DNA of 64,000 nucleotides from Microbulbifer sp. TB1203 (GCF_030997045.1 NZ_CP116899.1:1116001-1180000); one strand, 5' to 3'. Shown: positions 1-10,489, numbered from the stretch's first letter. Numbers and translations: made by a program. Notes: generated from the sequence alone by a model not told the origin.

Positions 1-1
1 C

Positions 2-3000
2 AACAGCGGCGGTAAACTGCTCCATTTCGGCGAGGGCCTGCTCGCGCTGAATGTCGGCGCTGCGCTGGACAATACCGGCGGGCAGATACAGTCCGCGCAA
101 TCCCTCCGCCTTGATGCTCTGAGCCTGGACAACAGCGGCGGCCTTGTCACCGCACTCGGCGGCGAGTCCACGCAACTTAACCTGACCAGCTTCACCAACA
201 GCGGCGGCCTGATTCAATCCGCGAGTCGGCAGCTCTCCCTTTTCGCACAGGAAAGAGCGGACAACAGCAACGGCAGCCTGCTGCATTTCGGCAGCGGTGG
301 ATTCTCCGTGGATGCCGGTTCGCTGCTCCGCAACAGCGGCGGGCAAATCCTGTCCGCCGGGGCACTTTCACTCGCTGGCGAGTCGCTGGACAACAGCGGT
401 GGAGAAATCTACGCCCTGGGTGGCGACGGCGCCCAACTGACATTTGATGAACTGAGCAACCGCAGCGGCCTGATCCAGACCCAGGGAGACAACCTCTCCA
501 TCGCGGTATCCAGCTCCGCGGACAACAGCGGTGGCCGGCTGCTGCACTTCGGCGAAGGCGCCGTGTCGCTGGATGTGGGCGCGGTCCTGGACAACCGCGA
601 CGGACAGATACAGGCGGAACATGATCTCGCACTGAGCGCGCTGAGCCTGGAGAACAGCAGGGGTTCTGTCACCGCGCTGAGCGGCGCATCCACGCTGCTG
701 AACCTTGGGCTGCTGGACAACAGCGGCGGCCTGATCCAGTCGAAGAGCGATACCTTCACGATCGCCACGCAGTCCGCCGTGGACAACAGCGAAGGCGGAA
801 TCCTGTATTTCGGCGCGGACCGGCTCTCGCTGGATGTGGGCACAGCGCTGCTCAATAGCGGAGGTAAAATTCAGTCCGCCGCCGGCCTGTGGTTGGGTGG
901 CGATTCCCTGGACAACAGCGGCGGCGAAATTTACGCCCTGGGCGGGGAATCCTCGCAGCTGTCCTTTGCCCAACTGGGCAACCACAACGGCCTGATTCAG
1001 TCGCAGAGCGATGCGTTTTCCGTTTCCGCACAGGACTTCGCAAACAACGGCGGCCGCCTGCTGCATTTCGGCCAGGGGTCCCTGTCGCTGGCGGGCGAAA
1101 CGCTGGATAACGAGTTCGGCCTGATCCAGTCCTCCGGGATTTTTGCGATTTCCGGCAGCTCCCTGGACAACAGTGACGGGGTGATCAATGCGCTCGGCGG
1201 CGAAACGTCTCAGCTGCAACTGGACAGCCTGGTCAACCGGGGCGGCGCAATCCAGAGCCGGAGCGATACCTTCGCACTCTCGGTACAGTCCTCCGCGGAC
1301 AACAGTGGCGGCAGCCTGCTGCATTTCGGTGAGGGCCTGTTTTCCCTGGAAGCGGGCATCGTTCTGAACAGCGATGGTGGGCAGATCCAGTCGGAAAAAG
1401 CCCTGCTGCTGTCCGCACAGAGCCTGGACAACAGCGGTGGCACCATTACCACCCTGGGCGGAGACTCCGCCCGATTTCAACTGAGCGCTCTGCGCAACAA
1501 CGGCGGGGTGATCCAGTCCCAGAGTGACGAACTCTCCATCAGCGCTAAAGAATCCATCCAGAATATCGGCGGAACCCTGAAACAGCTGGGTGCCGGCGGC
1601 CTGCAACTGAGCACCGATGGCGATATCGACAGCGCCGGCGGCCGCCTGTCCGTCTCGCACCAGGCGGCAATCACTGCGCACCACCTCTCTCTCGCTGGGG
1701 CCCAAGTTTCAGCGGACCGGCTTCAACTGGCGCTGTCCGGCGACCTGGACAACAGCGACGGCCTGATCGACACCAACCGGCTGATCGTCGAATCAGGTGC
1801 GCTGAACAACCGCGGCGGCAGCCTGCGCGCGGTGGCGGCGGAAGACGGCAGCCTGCTGCTGAACGTCTCGACAATCGACAACCGCGGCGGCGTGATCGAA
1901 ACCGCGGCCCTCAATCTGTCCCTTTCCCTGGAGCGATTCGACAATACCGGCGGCGAGCTGCGCCATGGCGGCAGCGGCGAACTGAGCCTGACGCTGCTGG
2001 ACCAACTGACCAACCGCGGAAAGATTCTCTCCAACGGTGCCATCCGGATCGATACGCAGAATTTCCTCAACAGCGACCTGTCCGTGGCCGGCACCCTGAT
2101 CGCCGCCGGCAATCTGTGGATCGACGCCGGGGAAGCGGTCAACAGTGGCGGCACTGTGGAAGCGGGCGGCGCGCTGGCGATAAACCTGCAGGCACTCGAC
2201 AACCGCTCGGGGCAAATCCAGTCCCTGGGCGGTGCGGAGTTTTCGCTAATCGTCGATGGAGGGCTGGACAACAGCCAGGGCGGCACCCTGGCCAGTGCCG
2301 CCACCGATATGCGGGTACAGGTGAGCGGCGGACTCAATAACGCCGCGGGTAGCCTGCTGCACTCCGGCAGCGGCCAGTTGACGGTAGATGCCGGCGGTGC
2401 AATCGACAACCGCGCAGGAGAAATCACCGGCAACGGCTCGCTGCTGATGGACGGCAACGACGAAATTCTCAACGGTGGAAAGGGGTGGATATCTGCCAGC
2501 GGCAACTTGACCCTGGATGCCGCTGGCCAGTTGGACAACAGCGGCGGCACCGTCGCTTCCGCGGGGAATTTTTCCATTCAAGCGCAGGAAGTGCGCAATG
2601 TCGGCGGAACCCTGGCCGGCGCCGGCCAAGCCTTCAATCTCGCCAGCCGCGGCGCCATCGACAACCGCAACGGCGGGAGTATCGAGACAGCGGCACAAAG
2701 TGCGGGCATCGAAGCCGCCACCGCTATCGACAACCGCGGCGGCCGGGTCAGCCACGCCGGCGACGGCCAACTGAATGTCATTGCCGCTCGGGTTAACAAT
2801 TCCGGCGGCGGCACCATCGGCTCCAACGGCGGCCTGCGCCTGAATACCGCCGGCAACCCGTTCAACAACAACGGGGGTACACTGCTGGCGGTGACGGACC
2901 TGTGGATGAACGCCAGGGGGCTGGACAACCGCAACGGCTATATCGAACAGGGCTCCGGGCTGCTGAACCTGCTGCTGGGCAGCGGCAGCCTGCTGAACAC

Positions 3001-3540
3001 AGATGGTGAAATCTACTCCGACAACCACCTGAGCGCCCAGGCGGCTGCCATCGACGGCGGCAGCGGGGTTATCCAGGGCAGGAACAAGGTCACCCTGAAC
3101 GCCGACAGCGTCGCCCTGGAAAAACTGGGCGATGTGCGGGCGGAACAACAGATCGCCATCGACAGCCAGGGCAAGATCACCCAGACCGCCGGTTTCGCAT
3201 TCCGCACCGATGCCGACCTGACGCTTACCGCGAAGGGCCAGTTGGAAAACGCCGGGGAAATATCCAGTGCCGGTGCCCTCGATATTCAGGTCCAGGGTAT
3301 CGACAACCGCGCCGGCGGGGTTATTTCCGGGAGCAGCGCGAAGATCGGGGGCGGAGCCCTGGTCAACCGCGGGCGTCTCAGCGGCGCCGACTCACTGCGT
3401 CTGGAGGGCACATCCCTGGCCAACCACAGCGGCGCGGTGATTGCCTCCGGCGGAGACCTAACCGCCTTTATCACGGGTTTGATCGGTAACGATGCACTGA
3501 TCTTTGCCGGCGCCAATCTCAATCTCTATTCCGATAGGCT
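2..3540 (+). repeat. FHA-1 haemagglutinin repeat tract
   Basis: Coding repeats of roughly 20 residues built around LDNSGG or LDNRGG followed by IQS or LHFGEG motifs recur throughout this stretch of cdiA. At DNA level the core is gacaacagcggcggc with many variants. The repeats form the beta-helical stalk in this family. They produce many long antisense open frames that are not genes. Confidence 0.85.
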
Positions 3541-6500
3541 GATCAATGATCGCGCCGATATTTATGCCCTGGGCAGTATCCATATTGCCAGGGACCAGAG
3601 TAGCGCCAAGAACAGCCGGGTGGAGAATATCTCCGGGCTGATCGAGAGCCGGAACGGCACTATTCGTATCGATAGTGCCAACATCGTTAACCGCCGCACT
3701 CATCTGGATATAACCAGGGATGAGAGCCTGTCCGCTCTCGATCTGATCGACAATCCCAATGAAGTTTTCCTGTTCGATCAGGCACTACTCGGGTGGAGTG
3801 TGCCGGGGCAGAGCTTTGAGACCAATGAAGAGTGGGTTTCATTTTGGGTGGACCGCCATATAGAAAGGCTCAACAGCCTGCCCGGAGGCGATATTCCCCA
3901 AGGTGTAGTGGATGATGTAAAAGACAGCCTCTATCCATGGGCAAATTTTACCGGAATAGCCGATAAGGATTTTGTCTGGAATATTCTGAAAAGAGAAATT
4001 GAATACCTGGAAGAGGCCGTACCACAAAAGATAGCGGAAAGCCGCAATGCGCTCAGTGCACAACTCTCCAATGTCAAGCCGGGTTTCCAGGTTGTCGATT
4101 TCGAGCTGGGACGGTACGACAGCGAGGGTGAGCGGGACTACCTGGCCAGAATCGAGCACACCTATACCGGCGAAAGCACCTACAGGGAAAAAGTGGATAG
4201 TGCTGGCGCAGCCGCGCAACTGATGGCCGGAGGCGATCTTATCCTTAACGGCGGCGGTATCACCAATCGATACAGCACCATCAGTGCCGGCGGCAATATC
4301 CAGATGACGGGCAGCAGCCTGGACAATATCGGCCGGGAGCTGCAGCGAAAGGAAGAAATAACAAGAACCGTCTACGGTTACCATAAAGGTGACTATAAAC
4401 AGATAGAAGGCGAAAGCACAAAGATTCATACAACGGTCGTTGATTCCGTTCCCGCACTGATCCACGCCGGCGGCAATATCACCGGCACCTTTACCGGAAA
4501 AATCAACAACGAAACCATCAGCGGGGGTGTTGCTTATAACAGCGACAATCAGCGCTCCCCAGAAACTTCCACCAGTGGCAAGGCGCCCAGGGCACATTCG
4601 AAGCAAAGCGGCAGGGAGAGCGTGGAAACCGGTGCGCTCGACACCAGCGCGCCCGACGGCAGCGGTGAAACCGTCAGTATCGATGCCCGCCAGGGTGAAG
4701 ACGGCGAGATAAACGGAGTCGTCGGCGAGGCTGTTCGCGCAGCGGAAACCGTCGATCAAAGTGGACCGCAGAACACCGCTGAGCAAAACCTCGAGCGCAT
4801 CGCCGAAGCCGGCAAGGCGGCCCTGGACCCGCTCGCCACCCACGGTTTCCAACTGCCGGATGGCGGCCTCTTCGTGCAAAACCTGGAAGCCGGCAGCCCC
4901 TACCTGATAGAAACCAACCCGGCGATCACCGACTACGCCAACTTTATCAGTTCCGACTACTTCCTCGGCCAACTGGACCTGGACGCCGAAGCCCTGCCCA
5001 AACGTCTGGGCGACGGCTTCTATGAAAACCAGATACTGCGCGACAGCATCTTCCAAGCCACCGGCCAGCGCTTTTTGCATCCCAGTCTGGCCAGCGACTA
5101 CGACCAGTACCAGTGGCTGATGGACAACGCCGTTGCCACAGCGGAAGACCTGGACCTGTCCGTGGGCGTGGCGCTCACCAGCGAACAGATCGCCCTGCTG
5201 GAAACCGATATCGTCTGGCTGGTGGAGAGCGAGATACAGGGCCAGACGGTTCTGGTGCCGGTGATCTACCTCGCGGATATCGACAACCGCCAGCTGTTGG
5301 CCAACGGCGCCCTAATCAGCGCCGGCGGTGATATCCAGCTTTCCGGCAGCGAAATCCACAACAGCGGCGGCCTCAAAAGCGGCGGCCGACTGGCGCTTTT
5401 CTCCGAGGGCTCCATCGTCAACAAGGAAGGCGATCTGGTGGCCGGCGGCGATCTGCTTGCCCGCGCCGACCGGGACATCCACAACCTGAGCGGGCGCATC
5501 CAGGGCAACAGCGTATTGCTCAACGCCGGCGGCAGCATCGTCAGTGAGACCCTCACCCGCACCCTGGAAAAGAGCAGCATCGAGGGCAGCGCCGGCCTGG
5601 AATCCACCAACACCGCCGTGGCCGGTCTCGCCAGCATCAGCGCCACCGGCGGCAAGCTGGTGATGCAGGCCGGGGAGGACATGCGCCTGATCGCCAGCCG
5701 CCTCGACGCCGCCACGGACGCGCAACTGGTCGCCGGCGGCGACCTGGTCCTGGACACCAAAGCGCTGGAAGAACGCAGCGCCGCCTGGACCGCCAGCGGC
5801 CACAACATCCGCGAGCGCACCCAACACCTCACCAGCGGCATCGAGGCCGGCGGCAACCTGCAACTGGCCAGCGGCGGCGACACACGCCTGTCCGGCGCCG
5901 AACTGACCGCCGGTGGCGATGTCGGCCTGCAGGCCGGTGGCGACATCACCATCGCGTCCGTCACCAACAGCCAGACCACCGACTACCGCCGCGAGGAAAA
6001 AGGCTCCGGCACCTTCGACAAGGACAAGACCGTCACCGAACAGGACCACAGCGAACAGGTGGTCGGTTCCAATATCACCGCCAAGGGCGGCCAGGTCACC
6101 GTCGCCGCGGACGGCGACGTCGTCATCCTCGGCAGCCAGGTCAACGCGGACAAGGACATCGCCCTCAGCGGCCAGGACATCACCGTCGCCGCCAGCGCCT
6201 ACGAGGAATCCCACCTCAGCGCCAAAACCGAATCCGGCGGTTTTGAAAACGAAAGCCTGGGCGAAGCCAGCTACCAGCTGCAACTGGCCGCCTCCGAACT
6301 CAACAGTGCCTCTGGCAATATCAGCCTTGACGCCGCCAAAAACATCACCCTCGCCGCCGGCAACCTGGTGGCGGGCAGCGGCGACATCAACCTCACCGCC
6401 GTGGACGACCTGCTGATCGCCGCCGGCGAAGTCATCGAATCCACCAGTTCCTGGTCCGAAGACTCCGGCTACTTCAGCGGCGGGGACTTCTACTCTTCGG

Positions 6501-9500
6501 AGCAACAGAGCGGCGCCACCCAGCAAACCCTGGCCCAGGGCAGCCAGATCAGCGCCGGCAACGATATCAACATCCACGCCGGCCGCGCCAAGATCATCGG
6601 CTCCGACCTCAGCGCCGGCAACGACATCGTCGCCGAAACCGATATCGGCGACCTCGAAATCCTCGCCGCCCGGGAAACCACCCACACCACCCAGGATGAA
6701 AAACAGGTGCGGGTCAGCGCCGGCGACGCCGCGCAGAGCCTCGCCGACCCGGACGACCTGGTCAAAGTCGAGGACGGCCAGCTCAAGATCAAACTGGCCG
6801 ACGCCGAGTACCACCAGCTCGACAGCGAAAGCACCCAGGTCAGCCACAAAGGCAGCAATCTCAGCGCCGGCAACGACATCGAACTGAACGCCATCGGCGA
6901 CCTCACCATCGAAGGCTCCAACCTCGCCGCCGATGGGGATACTTCAGGCGAAGGCGACGTCGTCCTCTCCGGCGAAAACGTCACCATCAAGGAAGCCAAA
7001 GACAGCCTGCAAACAAAAACCAGCGAAACCACCGGCAGCGCCGAGATGAGCGTGGTGGTACAGCACCAGGCCGTGGAAGTGGCCAAGGCCGCTGTGGCCC
7101 TGCAGGAGTCCGCCGACAACCTGAAGCAGGCCAAGGAAGACTACCGCAAATACCAGAAGGACCTGGATAACCTCGAAGACACCCTGGACCAGCTGGAAGC
7201 CGACTACGCCAACGGCGCACCGGGCGTCACCCAGGCGGATATCGTCGAACTCAAACAGATCATCGACGACGCCGAAGGCGACAAGGAATGGTACCTGGCC
7301 GGCGTCGCCGCCGCGGCCGCGGACGTCACCGCCAAAACCACCCTGTTGGTGCAGCAAACCGCCACCGCCGCCCAGAGCACCGCCACCTACGGCTTCAACG
7401 CCGGCGTGCAACTGGATATCGACGCCTCAAAAACCGATACCGAAAGCCACCAGACCAGCTCCCTGGCCAGCAGCCTCAGCGGCAGCAATATCCGCATCCA
7501 AACCGGCAGCGGCAATGGAGGGGAAACCACAGGCAACACCCTGATCCAGGGTAGCCACCTGCAGGCCGACAACCAGATCGCCATCGACACCGGCGACCTC
7601 GACATCACCGCCAGCCAGGACACCGCCAGCAGCCGGACCCAGACAGAGCACGGCCATATCAGCGTCCAGCAGACCGTCTACGGCGCCACCGGCGGCCCCG
7701 CGGTCAACGCCAGCATGGACCGCAGCCAGAGCCGCGACCGCCAGACCAGCTACAACAACAGCACCCTGAACGCCGACAGCATCAGCCTCAACACCACCGG
7801 CGACGCCGCACTCACCGGCGCCAACGTGCACGCCAACAGCCAACTGGATGTCAACATCGCCGGCGACCTCATCGCCGAATCCCAGCAGAACCGCGCCAGC
7901 GGCAGCAACACCAGCGCCGGCATCAGCGGCGGCTTCGGCACGAGCGGCGGAAAGGACAGCAGCCTCGCCAGTGTCAACGGCGGCGCCAACAGCGCCAACG
8001 GCCGCTACCAGAGCAAGGAAACCGTCCTCACCAGCCTCACAGCCGGCGGCGAAGCCACCGTCGACGTCGGCGGCCACACCCAGGTCACCGGCGCCCTGAT
8101 CGCCACCCTAGACGAAGAAGGCAACGACCTCGGCAACCTCGAACTGAGCACCGGCACCCTCGACTACGCCGACCTCAGCAACACCAATTACCAAAGCCAA
8201 CAGAGCGCCGGCATCAGCATCAGCGTCGGACTCAACGGCGCCAACCCCGCCGATCCCGCGCAGCAAAACGCACAGGATGCAACCGGCAACGACGACCTCA
8301 AACTGAACACCTCCAACGTCCAGTACAGCAACAACAGCCACTACAGCAAGGACAAGAGCCTGGCCACCGTAGGGCAGGGCAATATCACCGTCCGCGACGA
8401 GGACAGCGACAAGAACGGCGACCTGGCCGGCCTCAACCGGGACGTAACCAACACGGAAAAGGAACTGTTCGAAGTCGACCGGCAGGAAGGGAATATCGAC
8501 GTGACCGTCGATCACCGTGTGCTTTCGAAACAGGGTTGGGAAGAGATCTCGCAAGACACAGCGGCTCTTAAAGAGGCTGCCGCAGTTGGAGCGGACTACT
8601 TGGAATCGGTGGTTGTCTCCTTGCCGGAAGAACTGGCCGAGCAGACAGGCCCTCTTGGCGAAGGCATGCACGACACCTTGATCCGCCAGGGATACGACCC
8701 GGAAGAAGCACAAGCCCTCCTGGCCGACCCGGACTTCCAGCAGTATGTAGTGGAAACGGCCAATCAACTGAGAGAGGATATCGAGTCAGCCGATCCGGAA
8801 ACGCTAAAGGCTCTGGTCGAAGAAAATGGGTTAAACCTTGCCTCTACAGACGCCTACGCAGTGGATGCCAACGGGGAATTTATCGAGCATGTCCAGACAG
8901 ACTCTGTCACAGGCCAGCCACTGGCGGGCAAAGTGAACGAGGGTCTGGCGACTGCCAACGACTACCTTAACACCCTCGACCCGAATACTAGGGATATGGC
9001 CATGCTGGCCACCAGCTTCGCACTGGGTGGCCCGGTCAAGCAGGTGGCTGGTGTCGTAATCAATGAAATGGTGAACGCCGCGGCCGGGGAGCAGATCGAA
9101 CAGGCTACCGAAGCCGTTGCCGAGGGCGTAACCGAGTGGGCCATTGGAGAGCGTCAAGAAGACGGCACACAGGCAGATGAGGCAGCTTATGATCGTGCTG
9201 TTGACGGTAGCAATCTGGGCATATCCATTGCTACGGGGATTGGGTTGCCTGGAAGAAAAATCAATGACAGAGAATCCCATAGCAGCAATTCTAGCGGTAA
9301 TCCTGATGGTGATTTCGAAGGGAGTAGTAACCACGACGGGAATATAGGACCAAATCCGGGAGTACAGCCTGGAGCAGCGGATGCGGAAGCCGGTGACCTA
9401 TCAATTAGAAACGATGGTGACAGTTTTGACTTGGATTATCATGAGAACCATGTTCCTCCTGGCAGTAGAAATAGTGGACATTTATTGGAAAGGCACGTTG

Positions 9501-9838
9501 GTCTATCAGATGCCGACTTGATTGCCAGATCAAACGGTGCAGGCGGTCAACGTATACCATTAGGTGGCTCTTCATCTTTTTCCAGCAGGCAAGCTGCTGA
9601 ACATTATGTAAATCAAACTATGAGGAAGAACGAAACGGAAATTAAAGCTTGGTTGGAAGCCAACCCAGGAACTAAACCGAAAGCGTTCGATTCCCTTTTT
9701 AACCAGCCAACAGGTCGACATGTACCTGCAAATAGCTCTACAGCGTCTAATGTGAATGGTGTTAGAGTGGTTTTGCAAGCAGATTCAACAAGTCCATCTG
9801 GCTATCGCATCATTACGGGGCATCCAATTGGTGAATAA
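2..9838 (+). CDS. cdiA: CdiA-type filamentous haemagglutinin toxin (5' partial) with RNase A-like C-terminal toxin
   Basis: Large exoprotein of a contact-dependent inhibition system, expected to be exported by a CdiB partner and to deliver its C-terminal toxin into neighbouring cells. The frame is open from the first bases, so the signal peptide and TPS secretion domain lie outside the window. Seen in order: dense FHA-1 repeats of the LDNSGG type (to about 3540), a non-repetitive section (about 3700-5290), FHA-2-like repeats with GGD/SAGNDI motifs (about 5300-8400), a pretoxin region (about 8480-9300) and a toxin domain (about 9430-9835). The toxin has GHLLERHVGLSDADL, a SSFSSRQAAEHYVNQT stretch and ends GYRIITGHPIGE, which matches my knowledge of the bacterial CdiA RNase A-like fold. 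No VENN motif was seen. The last kilobase is visibly AT-richer than the trunk, as expected of exchanged toxin modules. The stop overlaps cdiI by 8 bases. Confidence 0.93.
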   Translation, partial: NSGGKLLHFGEGLLALNVGAALDNTGGQIQSAQSLRLDALSLDNSGGLVTALGGESTQLNLTSFTNSGGLIQSASRQLSLFAQERADNSNGSLLHFGSGGFSVDAGSLLRNSGGQILSAGALSLAGESLDNSGGEIYALGGDGAQLTFDELSNRSGLIQTQGDNLSIAVSSSADNSGGRLLHFGEGAVSLDVGAVLDNRDGQIQAEHDLALSALSLENSRGSVTALSGASTLLNLGLLDNSGGLIQSKSDTFTIATQSAVDNSEGGILYFGADRLSLDVGTALLNSGGKIQSAAGLWLGGDSLDNSGGEIYALGGESSQLSFAQLGNHNGLIQSQSDAFSVSAQDFANNGGRLLHFGQGSLSLAGETLDNEFGLIQSSGIFAISGSSLDNSDGVINALGGETSQLQLDSLVNRGGAIQSRSDTFALSVQSSADNSGGSLLHFGEGLFSLEAGIVLNSDGGQIQSEKALLLSAQSLDNSGGTITTLGGDSARFQLSALRNNGGVIQSQSDELSISAKESIQNIGGTLKQLGAGGLQLSTDGDIDSAGGRLSVSHQAAITAHHLSLAGAQVSADRLQLALSGDLDNSDGLIDTNRLIVESGALNNRGGSLRAVAAEDGSLLLNVSTIDNRGGVIETAALNLSLSLERFDNTGGELRHGGSGELSLTLLDQLTNRGKILSNGAIRIDTQNFLNSDLSVAGTLIAAGNLWIDAGEAVNSGGTVEAGGALAINLQALDNRSGQIQSLGGAEFSLIVDGGLDNSQGGTLASAATDMRVQVSGGLNNAAGSLLHSGSGQLTVDAGGAIDNRAGEITGNGSLLMDGNDEILNGGKGWISASGNLTLDAAGQLDNSGGTVASAGNFSIQAQEVRNVGGTLAGAGQAFNLASRGAIDNRNGGSIETAAQSAGIEAATAIDNRGGRVSHAGDGQLNVIAARVNNSGGGTIGSNGGLRLNTAGNPFNNNGGTLLAVTDLWMNARGLDNRNGYIEQGSGLLNLLLGSGSLLNTDGEIYSDNHLSAQAAAIDGGSGVIQGRNKVTLNADSVALEKLGDVRAEQQIAIDSQGKITQTAGFAFRTDADLTLTAKGQLENAGEISSAGALDIQVQGIDNRAGGVISGSSAKIGGGALVNRGRLSGADSLRLEGTSLANHSGAVIASGGDLTAFITGLIGNDALIFAGANLNLYSDRLINDRADIYALGSIHIARDQSSAKNSRVENISGLIESRNGTIRIDSANIVNRRTHLDITRDESLSALDLIDNPNEVFLFDQALLGWSVPGQSFETNEEWVSFWVDRHIERLNSLPGGDIPQGVVDDVKDSLYPWANFTGIADKDFVWNILKREIEYLEEAVPQKIAESRNALSAQLSNVKPGFQVVDFELGRYDSEGERDYLARIEHTYTGESTYREKVDSAGAAAQLMAGGDLILNGGGITNRYSTISAGGNIQMTGSSLDNIGRELQRKEEITRTVYGYHKGDYKQIEGESTKIHTTVVDSVPALIHAGGNITGTFTGKINNETISGGVAYNSDNQRSPETSTSGKAPRAHSKQSGRESVETGALDTSAPDGSGETVSIDARQGEDGEINGVVGEAVRAAETVDQSGPQNTAEQNLERIAEAGKAALDPLATHGFQLPDGGLFVQNLEAGSPYLIETNPAITDYANFISSDYFLGQLDLDAEALPKRLGDGFYENQILRDSIFQATGQRFLHPSLASDYDQYQWLMDNAVATAEDLDLSVGVALTSEQIALLETDIVWLVESEIQGQTVLVPVIYLADIDNRQLLANGALISAGGDIQLSGSEIHNSGGLKSGGRLALFSEGSIVNKEGDLVAGGDLLARADRDIHNLSGRIQGNSVLLNAGGSIVSETLTRTLEKSSIEGSAGLESTNTAVAGLASISATGGKLVMQAGEDMRLIASRLDAATDAQLVAGGDLVLDTKALEERSAAWTASGHNIRERTQHLTSGIEAGGNLQLASGGDTRLSGAELTAGGDVGLQAGGDITIASVTNSQTTDYRREEKGSGTFDKDKTVTEQDHSEQVVGSNITAKGGQVTVAADGDVVILGSQVNADKDIALSGQDITVAASAYEESHLSAKTESGGFENESLGEASYQLQLAASELNSASGNISLDAAKNITLAAGNLVAGSGDINLTAVDDLLIAAGEVIESTSSWSEDSGYFSGGDFYSSEQQSGATQQTLAQGSQISAGNDINIHAGRAKIIGSDLSAGNDIVAETDIGDLEILAARETTHTTQDEKQVRVSAGDAAQSLADPDDLVKVEDGQLKIKLADAEYHQLDSESTQVSHKGSNLSAGNDIELNAIGDLTIEGSNLAADGDTSGEGDVVLSGENVTIKEAKDSLQTKTSETTGSAEMSVVVQHQAVEVAKAAVALQESADNLKQAKEDYRKYQKDLDNLEDTLDQLEADYANGAPGVTQADIVELKQIIDDAEGDKEWYLAGVAAAAADVTAKTTLLVQQTATAAQSTATYGFNAGVQLDIDASKTDTESHQTSSLASSLSGSNIRIQTGSGNGGETTGNTLIQGSHLQADNQIAIDTGDLDITASQDTASSRTQTEHGHISVQQTVYGATGGPAVNASMDRSQSRDRQTSYNNSTLNADSISLNTTGDAALTGANVHANSQLDVNIAGDLIAESQQNRASGSNTSAGISGGFGTSGGKDSSLASVNGGANSANGRYQSKETVLTSLTAGGEATVDVGGHTQVTGALIATLDEEGNDLGNLELSTGTLDYADLSNTNYQSQQSAGISISVGLNGANPADPAQQNAQDATGNDDLKLNTSNVQYSNNSHYSKDKSLATVGQGNITVRDEDSDKNGDLAGLNRDVTNTEKELFEVDRQEGNIDVTVDHRVLSKQGWEEISQDTAALKEAAAVGADYLESVVVSLPEELAEQTGPLGEGMHDTLIRQGYDPEEAQALLADPDFQQYVVETANQLREDIESADPETLKALVEENGLNLASTDAYAVDANGEFIEHVQTDSVTGQPLAGKVNEGLATANDYLNTLDPNTRDMAMLATSFALGGPVKQVAGVVINEMVNAAAGEQIEQATEAVAEGVTEWAIGERQEDGTQADEAAYDRAVDGSNLGISIATGIGLPGRKINDRESHSSNSSGNPDGDFEGSSNHDGNIGPNPGVQPGAADAEAGDLSIRNDGDSFDLDYHENHVPPGSRNSGHLLERHVGLSDADLIARSNGAGGQRIPLGGSSSFSSRQAAEHYVNQTMRKNETEIKAWLEANPGTKPKAFDSLFNQPTGRHVPANSSTASNVNGVRVVLQADSTSPSGYRIITGHPIGE
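5810..8517 (+). repeat. Long direct repeat, copy A (inside cdiA)
   Basis: This 2708-base stretch of the cdiA FHA-2 region recurs at 11162-13869 with a constant offset of 5352 bases, so there are no net insertions or deletions. Substitutions are few and clustered. The stretch from about 6240 to 7380 appears identical by eye, with more differences at both sides. After 8517 the two copies diverge completely into different pretoxin and toxin sequences. Confidence 0.95.
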
Positions 9839-10157
9839 AAAGTATCCGGCATTATTTAATTTATTGGCAGGATCGTTCTATCAGTGCTGGTATGAATATG
9901 ATCATAGGTCTTCAGATGAAATATTGTATGACTCGATCAGTCAATCCACAGATGAAGAAATCTTTTTGGCATTGAAGGAAGTTGAAAAAATCATTTCATC
10001 CGCAGGTTCTGATGCTGATTTTGGAAAAATCTTAGGTCGAGATATCGGCTGTAATTACAATCCAAGTGATGACGGTTTGTCTAATCTTGATTGGCTGCTG
10101 AAAGTGAAAAGAGTTTTAGAGGAGAGGCGAAAAGAAAATGGGCAGGTCCATAAATAA
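9831..10157 (+). CDS. cdiI: CdiI immunity protein for the RNase A-like toxin
   Basis: Protein of 108 residues that should neutralise the toxin domain encoded just upstream. The start is GTG at 9831, overlapping the cdiA stop by 8 bases in another frame, which suggests translational coupling. The N-terminus NKKYPALFNLLAGSFYQCW and the SNLDWLLKVKRVLEE segment near the end resemble the CdiI_2-type immunity family known to pair with RNase A-like CdiA toxins. An upstream in-frame extension exists but lies inside the toxin coding sequence and is unlikely to be used. The gene is AT-rich compared with the cdiA trunk. The pairing is inferred from position and family. Confidence 0.8.
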   Translation: MNKKYPALFNLLAGSFYQCWYEYDHRSSDEILYDSISQSTDEEIFLALKEVEKIISSAGSDADFGKILGRDIGCNYNPSDDGLSNLDWLLKVKRVLEERRKENGQVHK

Positions 10158-10232
10158 ACCTAATTACCACTCTTGCTAAGCAACATTTAACTGTATATAC
10201 ACCAATCTCATTGGTCTGCAAGGGAGTCCGCC

Positions 10233-10295
10233 ATGGCCCGCAACAAAGTACAGTTTCAAAAAGGCATCAGCTTGAACGAATTCCTCAAACAGTAC
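10233..10295 (+). pseudogene. N-terminal fragment of an IS1595-type transposase
   Basis: ATG at 10233 opens a 21-codon frame reading MARNKVQFQKGISLNEFLKQ and then leaves the family sequence. This closely resembles the start of IS1595-family transposases as I remember them. The rest of the element is absent, replaced by low-complexity gga-aac-cgg sequence and a repeat motif. It is a relic of insertion and deletion in the island. Confidence 0.6.
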
Positions 10296-10348
10296 AGCGG
10301 AAACTGGACGGAAACCGGGGCGACGGAAACCGGGACAGTTCTATATTT

Positions 10349-10489
10349 CTGCGCGATACGATTGAAGAGTTAGCCACCTATCGTGTTTATGGTGGTGGTG
10401 CCAAGCAACAAGGTGATTACTGGACTCAGTCAAACCAAGTGGTCCAGATCAAACCAAAATCGACCCCCAAAATGCCAATTGATATCTGA
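10349..10489 (+). pseudogene. Orphan 3' fragment of a polymorphic toxin
   Basis: About 46 codons read LRDTIEELATYRVYGGGA followed by KQQGDYWT and run to a stop at 10489. A YRVYGG...YWT signature is common near the start of toxin domains at the C-termini of Rhs and CdiA proteins, from memory. There is no start codon or trunk: the upstream part is IS1595 debris and repeat. It is best read as the leftover tail of a displaced toxin module; the toxin family is not identified. Confidence 0.45.

Noticed and set aside
368..1705. Long minus-strand open frame opposite the FHA repeats
   Set aside because: It mirrors the GC-rich repeat coding of cdiA; its translation is a low-complexity repetition (QAAAVVQ) without start site support.
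2..3540. Regularly spaced DNA repeats suggesting a CRISPR array or satellite
   Set aside because: They are degenerate coding repeats of the haemagglutinin stalk with uninterrupted frame.
3839..5080. 413-codon minus-strand frame inside cdiA
   Set aside because: Antisense shadow of a continuous cdiA frame; no family resemblance and no ribosome site.
5312..6847. 511-codon minus-strand frame, repeated at 11093-12199
   Set aside because: Occurs in both copies only because the long direct repeat duplicates its sense strand; composition (AAGG, VVAGAD) is typical of antisense of FHA repeats.
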